In this document: one piece after another, positions 59,569 through 64,000 of the stretch
Layout of the letters: every line of letters starts with the position of its first letter
How positions within the stretch are numbered: position 1 is the stretch's first letter
Position numbers and translations under genes: made by a program
Notes under the pieces: generated by a model
What the model was told of the DNA's origin: nothing
What the model saw: the letters and a program-made list of their open reading frames with translations, nothing else
Databases searched by the model: none
Assembly (NCBI RefSeq): GCF_944801835.1
Contig: NZ_CALYLN010000001.1
Coordinates: 652,001 to 716,000, forward strand
DNA from: Bartonella sp. B1099
GTDB lineage: Bacteria; Pseudomonadota; Alphaproteobacteria; Rhizobiales; Rhizobiaceae
DNA length: 64,000 nt
Direction: 5' to 3'

Positions 59569-60888
59569 CTAACACGGTGGTGTTTTATTGTCACGCAAAA
59601 TATCGCCCGCAAGATAAAGGGAACCTCCAATAAGAACAATAGCCTCTTGATATTCTTCCTTAATTTTATGCAAAGCATCTTGTAGGTGTGCTTGGGCGGA
59701 CGCAAAAATTCCTGCTTTTTGGGCTGATTCAGCTAAATTTATTGGACAGATACTGGCGTTATTATTAATAAGCGGTATCGTATATACTTTCTCGACAAGG
59801 CTCGCTAAAGGACGAAAATAACCGACAGCATCTTTTGTATTGATCATGCCAGCAATCATAATAATGGGACGATCTGTTTTTTTTCTCCATTGTGTAAGTT
59901 CAGCGGCAATAACTTTTCCAGCAGCAGGATTGTGACCACCATCTAACCATAAATCAAACTTAGGAGACAGTTGATCAGCCAAATATCCGTGGGTGAGATG
60001 TTGCATACGTGCGGGCCAATAAATATTTTTCAAAGCGTTGTTTATGACTTGTTCTGAAAGTTGAAAACCTGCTTGATAGACTGCTTCAAGAGAAGCACCA
60101 GCATTGGCAACTTGGTAGTCTCCAATAAGGTTAGGAAGGGAAAGATCCATGAGACCTTGATTGTTTTGAAAAACCATACGTCCATGTTCTTTATAGCTTT
60201 GATAATCTTGATCAAATAGAGAATAAGGTGCTTTATTTTTATCGGCAAGGGATATTAAAGTAGCGAGAGTTTCTTCATAATTTTGCTTACCGATTACTAC
60301 AGGAACGTTTGGTTTGATAATCCCCCCTTTTTGGAAAGCGATTTGAGCAATTGTGTTTCCAAGAAAGTTCTCATGATCATAATCAATAGGCATAATAAGC
60401 GATACGGCTGGTTTGTTAATGACATTGGTAGCATCAAAACGTCCTCCCAACCCAACTTCTAAAATGACAACATCAGCTGGATGTATACGAAACAGCATAA
60501 AGGCAGCGGCTGTAAAAATTTCAAAAATAGTAATCGGCTCTTGATGATTGACTTTTATGATTTCACGGATTGTTTCAGCTAATAAGGTCTCTGGAACAAA
60601 TTGACCACCTCCTTTTTGTCCTAACCGGCAGCGTTCATTCCAGTTGACGAGATGAGGTGAACTATACATATGAACGCAGTAGCCTGCACTTTCTAAAAGA
60701 GCACGACAAATTGCTGAGGCGGATCCTTTGCCATTTGTTCCAGCAATGTGAATAACAGGGCCAAGTTTTAAATGTGGATTGCCGAGACGCTCTAAAAGGC
60801 GGACAATACGCCCTAAAGAAAGATCAAATTTTTTCGGATAATTCTTGAGTAAATCATCCACCACCCTTTGTACTTGACTTTGTTGCAT
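59569..60888 (-). CDS. folC: Bifunctional dihydrofolate/folylpolyglutamate synthase
   Basis: Adds glutamate to dihydropteroate and to folates. From the ATG at 60888 it is about 439 residues. The Mur-ligase-type P-loop GTNGKGS is at 50-56, followed by VHMYSSPHLVNWNERCR, ILEVGLGGRFDATNV, the MPIDYDHENFLGNTIAQIAFQKGGI block and the C-terminal DGGHNPAA. The frame extends upstream into accD, but the chosen ATG is four bases after the accD stop and matches the family start. Confidence 0.95.
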   Translation of the reverse strand: MQQSQVQRVVDDLLKNYPKKFDLSLGRIVRLLERLGNPHLKLGPVIHIAGTNGKGSASAICRALLESAGYCVHMYSSPHLVNWNERCRLGQKGGGQFVPETLLAETIREIIKVNHQEPITIFEIFTAAAFMLFRIHPADVVILEVGLGGRFDATNVINKPAVSLIMPIDYDHENFLGNTIAQIAFQKGGIIKPNVPVVIGKQNYEETLATLISLADKNKAPYSLFDQDYQSYKEHGRMVFQNNQGLMDLSLPNLIGDYQVANAGASLEAVYQAGFQLSEQVINNALKNIYWPARMQHLTHGYLADQLSPKFDLWLDGGHNPAAGKVIAAELTQWRKKTDRPIIMIAGMINTKDAVGYFRPLASLVEKVYTIPLINNNASICPINLAESAQKAGIFASAQAHLQDALHKIKEEYQEAIVLIGGSLYLAGDILRDNKTPPC

Positions 60889-60892
60889 AAAT

Positions 60893-61813
60893 TTAAGCTG
60901 CTTTTGTTGTAGAAAGCAATGTTTGAGAATCTGTAGGGGATGGGTGGGAAGGGTTAACAACAGCAGGATGTTTCATCATTAAGCGTAAAAGACGTGCAAT
61001 GGTTGTTTTCATTTCTAAACGCGATACAACCATATCAACCATACCATGTTCAAGCAGATATTCACTACTTTGAAAACCTTCTGGTAGAGTTTCGCGTATA
61101 GTTTGTTGAATCACACGTGGGCCAGCAAAACCAATCATAGCACCGGGTTCAGCAATGTGAATATCACCAAGCATGGCGTAAGAAGCAGTAACACCACCGG
61201 TGGTTGGATTGGTCAGAACAACAATATAGGGAAGTTTTGCTTCTTTCAGCATTTCGATTGCTACTGTTGTACGGGGCATTTGCATCAATGAGAGTGTTCC
61301 TTCTTGCATGCGCGCACCACCAGAAGCAGCGAAAAGAACCAAAGGACACCTTTCCGCAATAGCCGTATCAAAAGCTTTGATAATAGCTTCTCCTGAAGCT
61401 ATACCGAGAGATCCACCCATAAAGGCAAAATCTTGAACGGTTGCAATGATGGGTAAGCCTTCAATCGTACCGCGTGCACTTAAAATATTGTCATCAACAC
61501 CAAGTTTAGAACGATAATCTTTTAACCGGTCAATATAACGTTTTTCATCGCGAAACTTTAAAGGATCTGTTACAACTTTTGGATTTTCAAGAGCTGTATA
61601 GACACCATCATCAAAAAAATGCATGAGACGATTTTTGGCACTGATACGCATATGATAGCCAGAATTGGGAGCCACAAATTGATTGGCTTCCAGATCTTTA
61701 TGGAAGATCATTTCACCACTGGTAGGATCTTTAATCCATAGATTTTCTGGAATTTCACGGCGTCCCAATATAGAGTTAATTTTAGGACGAACATAATTTG
61801 TAATCCAGTTCAT
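60893..61813 (-). CDS. accD: Acetyl-CoA carboxylase carboxyltransferase beta subunit, zinc ribbon cysteines lost
   Basis: Beta subunit of the carboxyltransferase making malonyl-CoA for fatty acid synthesis. The 306-residue protein has [50 protein letters not shown] and [14 protein letters not shown], so the crotonase-fold core is intact. The N-terminal zinc ribbon has the right frame ([13 protein letters not shown] and [12 protein letters not shown]), but the four positions that are Cys in E. coli are Asp29, Ser32, Ala48 and Ser51. No Zn site can form. It pairs with folC as in rhizobia; the trp genes usually upstream are absent. Confidence 0.95.
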   Translation of the reverse strand: MNWITNYVRPKINSILGRREIPENLWIKDPTSGEMIFHKDLEANQFVAPNSGYHMRISAKNRLMHFFDDGVYTALENPKVVTDPLKFRDEKRYIDRLKDYRSKLGVDDNILSARGTIEGLPIIATVQDFAFMGGSLGIASGEAIIKAFDTAIAERCPLVLFAASGGARMQEGTLSLMQMPRTTVAIEMLKEAKLPYIVVLTNPTTGGVTASYAMLGDIHIAEPGAMIGFAGPRVIQQTIRETLPEGFQSSEYLLEHGMVDMVVSRLEMKTTIARLLRLMMKHPAVVNPSHPSPTDSQTLLSTTKAA

Positions 61814-62806
61814 CTTTATAGCCTTCCTTTAAATATTACACATCTTTTGCATGATTTGAAAGAATATAGAACTTAAGCAGTTACATTTGCTTTTCCGGCT
61901 GAACAATAATGAATCCATTTAATACTTTTATTCATGCACGTATAGCTCTAACCTCATTGTTTTTTTATTTTTACCATTTCCAATGTCATAAAAATCATAT
62001 GCACGACGAGTGTTCCCTATCACAAATCTCTAAGACATCTTAAGAACTTATATGTTTTTATTCTTTGACTTTGGTGTTAAAACTCACCTCTTGCGCTGGT
62101 TAACAAACGGCTTATTTTCTTTTAATAAAAATGACTCTCCAATTAATCACGAACATCAACAGTCCTAAAGTAAAGAAACCTCATAATATAAAAAACCTTA
62201 ACAAGGTGATATGTATCCATTAAAAAGAACGGATATGACAATGTTATGTTAGCGAAACGCTAATAGTAGAGCAAGATTTTTTTCAAACGGTTTTCTTAAA
62301 GCGCACGCGTTTCACATAAAATAAAGCACCCTCAAAAATATCATTTTTATTGTGTATCCACGTATTTCTAGATTTAACAGTTTCACATATTCATGAGAGT
62401 GCCTATGAAGCGTATACTCTCCTTTCCATGAAAGGTATAAAATTCATGATGCTCCCCTATTTTTACTGAAATAGAAGGTACAAACCGATATCTTCATACT
62501 CTTTGCTCGTTTCCAATGTGACAATAATTTTTGCATTGAGAGGGAGTATGAGAGGTCTTTTATGCCTTTTTAAAAGTGCTTTTATCCACACACCGTTTCC
62601 GTTTATGACATCTCAACAAACCATTGCAATTGGATTCAAGATGAACAGGGTTAAAATGAGAGAGTTTTATGATATCTAGGTTTTCTACTCATGTCATAAA
62701 ACGATAAATTATCATTATAAATCAATATATTGACTTAAAAAGGCCAAGCATAGAATTTTATAGTATGTTTTCTTTGGCTGACAAGTTTTGTGAAGTTTAA
62801 AGAATA
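61814..62806. other. Roughly 1-kb gene-free spacer upstream of accD
   Basis: No credible ORF. It holds repeat copy C (62541-62735) and a short TTAGCG/CGCTAA hairpin at 62249-62263. This is where trpA and neighbours sit in many rhizobia; no trace is readable. Confidence 0.55.
62541..62735 (-). repeat. Dispersed intergenic repeat, copy C
   Basis: Reverse orientation relative to copies A and B. Reading the complement, the order is ATTGATTTATAATGATAATTTATC, then CTCTCTCATTTTAA, then GTGTGGATAAAAG and GGCATAAAAGACCTCTCAT. Each block has a counterpart in copies A, B and D. An exact DnaA-box word occurs inside at 62582-62590. Confidence 0.65.
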
Positions 62807-63526
62807 TTATTTTTGAGTGATGCGTGCCATGTTTTTTTGGGAAAGCATTTTGTGTAAATGTGTCATAAAAGCAGCTGCAAAAAGTGGTGTAGCTAAATTA
62901 AGAATGGGAATTGAAACAAAAACCGCAATCAATAATCCAGCACCAAAAACCGTTGTATAATGAGTATGTAAAAAAGCACGCGCATCTTGCTCTGTTCGAA
63001 AACGATAAGCAGCAAACAAGAAATATTCGTGCCCAAGCAAATAACCATTAATAATATAAAAAGCAATGAAATTAACACCTGGTATGAAGAATAAAATAAA
63101 AGCAATTCCATTACCAAGAAGGCTTAAAATAACAAATTTAAAGGAGAGTATAAGAGAACGCCCAAATGGCATAGCTTGTCCAAGAGGCTCATTTGGATAA
63201 TCTTCCTTTTCAATAATTTCAGCAGCAGAGTCAATGAAAAAACTACCAATCATAGCGGTGATGGGGGCAATCAAAAAAGCCAACAAAAGAGCCAAACCAA
63301 GATTGAAAATGATAAGCATGCTAAATCCCAACCATCCTGCCCAACTCGGGAGTCCAGGAAGAAACTGAGAAACCCAAGGCCAAAAATAAGACACAAAAAG
63401 TTGGTGCACACATAACCATAAAATGGCGAGCACAAAAAAAGTAATCCCCAATGCTTTTAGGATCATAATGCTATATTGTGAAGTCAGCAAACGTTGTAAA
63501 GCACGATAGGCAGCAGTAAAAATCAT
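62807..63526 (-). CDS. EI24-domain (CysZ-like) inner membrane protein
   Basis: Membrane protein of 239 residues with four or so long hydrophobic segments. Family features are an N-terminal AAYRALQRLLTSQYSIMILKALG, LALLLAFLIAPITAMIGSFFIDSAAE in the middle, and FFIPGVNFIAFYIINGYLLGHEYFLFAAYR followed by R and an AFLHTH motif. The EI24/CysZ family includes sulfate-uptake proteins; substrate here is not shown. Confidence 0.85.
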   Translation of the reverse strand: MIFTAAYRALQRLLTSQYSIMILKALGITFFVLAILWLCVHQLFVSYFWPWVSQFLPGLPSWAGWLGFSMLIIFNLGLALLLAFLIAPITAMIGSFFIDSAAEIIEKEDYPNEPLGQAMPFGRSLILSFKFVILSLLGNGIAFILFFIPGVNFIAFYIINGYLLGHEYFLFAAYRFRTEQDARAFLHTHYTTVFGAGLLIAVFVSIPILNLATPLFAAAFMTHLHKMLSQKNMARITQK

Positions 63527-63919
63527 AGATTAATAAACTAAGGAAAGAAGCAAAAAAAACAAGAAATATATTTAAAGAAGGTGTTGTGTAATTTTTCCTT
63601 TCTTGAATTAAAGCTCTATTTTCAATAACACTAAAGAAATACATTGATATTGCTTTGTAAAAAAGAGGATTTTCACCTTGTATATATTTATTAAAATCAG
63701 GCTAAATTTTTCTTATAGAATGGATAGAATAAGTAAATTAAAATAAAAAATAACGAAAGCTTCTTCGTTTAAAATAAAATTTGAATCAATAGGAATTTTG
63801 GTTTTAAAAAACCGAGCAGAATTTAAGAAGCAGCTATTGTAGCAGAGTTTTTAAATATTTTCGTATAGAGTTTAGCTTATTGCATTTACATGATATATAA
63901 ATTAAGGTGGTAAGAAATA
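63527..63919. other. Gene-free spacer at the right edge
   Basis: About 390 bp of AT-rich sequence with no ORF. Probably carries promoters for the flanking divergent genes. Confidence 0.45.
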
Positions 63920-64000
63920 TTGAGTAGGCGTTTTTTACTGATATTTTTTATCCAGTATAGTTTCCTAATTTTGTTTATCGATATCCTTATTTGTTTTGCA
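63920..64000 (+). CDS. Possible start of an exported protein (runs off window)
   Basis: An open frame from a TTG at 63920 to the window end codes for 27 residues: MSRR followed by an uninterrupted hydrophobic stretch (FLLIFFIQYSFLILFIDIL, then ICFA), as in a signal peptide or membrane anchor. AAGGTGG lies about ten bases upstream, and an in-frame TAA at 63911-63913 bounds it. No ATG is present and the rest is unseen, so it could be chance. Confidence 0.35.
   Translation, partial: MSRRFLLIFFIQYSFLILFIDILICFA

Noticed and set aside
62582-62590. Second exact DnaA-box word TTATCCACA
   Set aside because: Isolated, inside repeat copy C and far from the origin candidate; about one chance occurrence is expected in a window this size.

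Overview
The window is a piece of an AT-rich alphaproteobacterial chromosome, and gene content and order point to Bartonella (Hyphomicrobiales/Rhizobiales). The evidence is the order rho-mnmE-mnmG-rsmG-parA-parB, a class I lysyl-tRNA synthetase, rhizobial-type AddAB, a DivL-type kinase, an invasion-associated-locus-B-like secreted protein, and many gene-loss scars left as long non-coding gaps. I cannot name the species from sequence alone. I saw no tRNA, rRNA, CRISPR array, insertion sequence or prophage.

Layout. 1-3.8 kb: TCA-cycle operon on the minus strand (mdh, sucC, sucD, start of sucA). 4-6 kb: zapE and an Omp19/Inh-type lipoprotein. 6.1-11.1 kb: plus-strand run dapF, mtaB, ftsY, yciB and a gloB-like gene, then two tandem paralogous small secreted proteins (11.1-12.6 kb) that I do not recognise. 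12.7-19.6 kb: minus-strand partition and tRNA-modification cluster parB, parA, rsmG, mnmG, mnmE, rho, carrying three parS-like sites. 19.6-20.2 kb: a gene-free stretch with DnaA boxes and strong inverted repeats, the likely chromosome origin. Genes on its two sides mostly point away from it. 20.2-27 kb: plus-strand PPDK regulator, maf, aroE, coaE, dnaQ, polA. A strong hairpin and a possible 17-codon ORF lie between dnaQ and polA.

27-32.7 kb: minus-strand genes (endonuclease/phosphatase family, Bax-inhibitor-1 family, lspA, two RNA methyltransferase-type genes, a LapA-like protein, ihfB). 32.8-36.5 kb: lptC, lptA, lptB and ptsN. The rpoN gene expected between lptB and ptsN is absent, and a decayed hpf-like remnant is present. 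37.2-45.7 kb: IalB-family protein, rlmN, a LysE exporter, argG, lysK, prfC. 46-53.3 kb: addB, addA, trxA. 53.4-61.8 kb: minus-strand tsaE, divL, ahcY, an NDUFA9-like protein, folC, accD. 62.8-64 kb: an EI24/CysZ-like membrane protein and possibly the start of another gene.

How it works together: this is the replication-origin neighbourhood, with origin, partition genes and parS sites together. It also carries DNA repair and replication genes (polA, dnaQ, addAB), cell-cycle control (divL) and LPS export (lptCAB). The most unusual material is non-coding. At least five degenerate copies of a roughly 170-200 bp intergenic repeat are scattered through the gaps, and several structured leaders or spacers are present. 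Among proteins, the notable points are a DivL with Tyr at the phospho-acceptor position, an AccD without zinc-ribbon cysteines, and the paired secreted paralogs.
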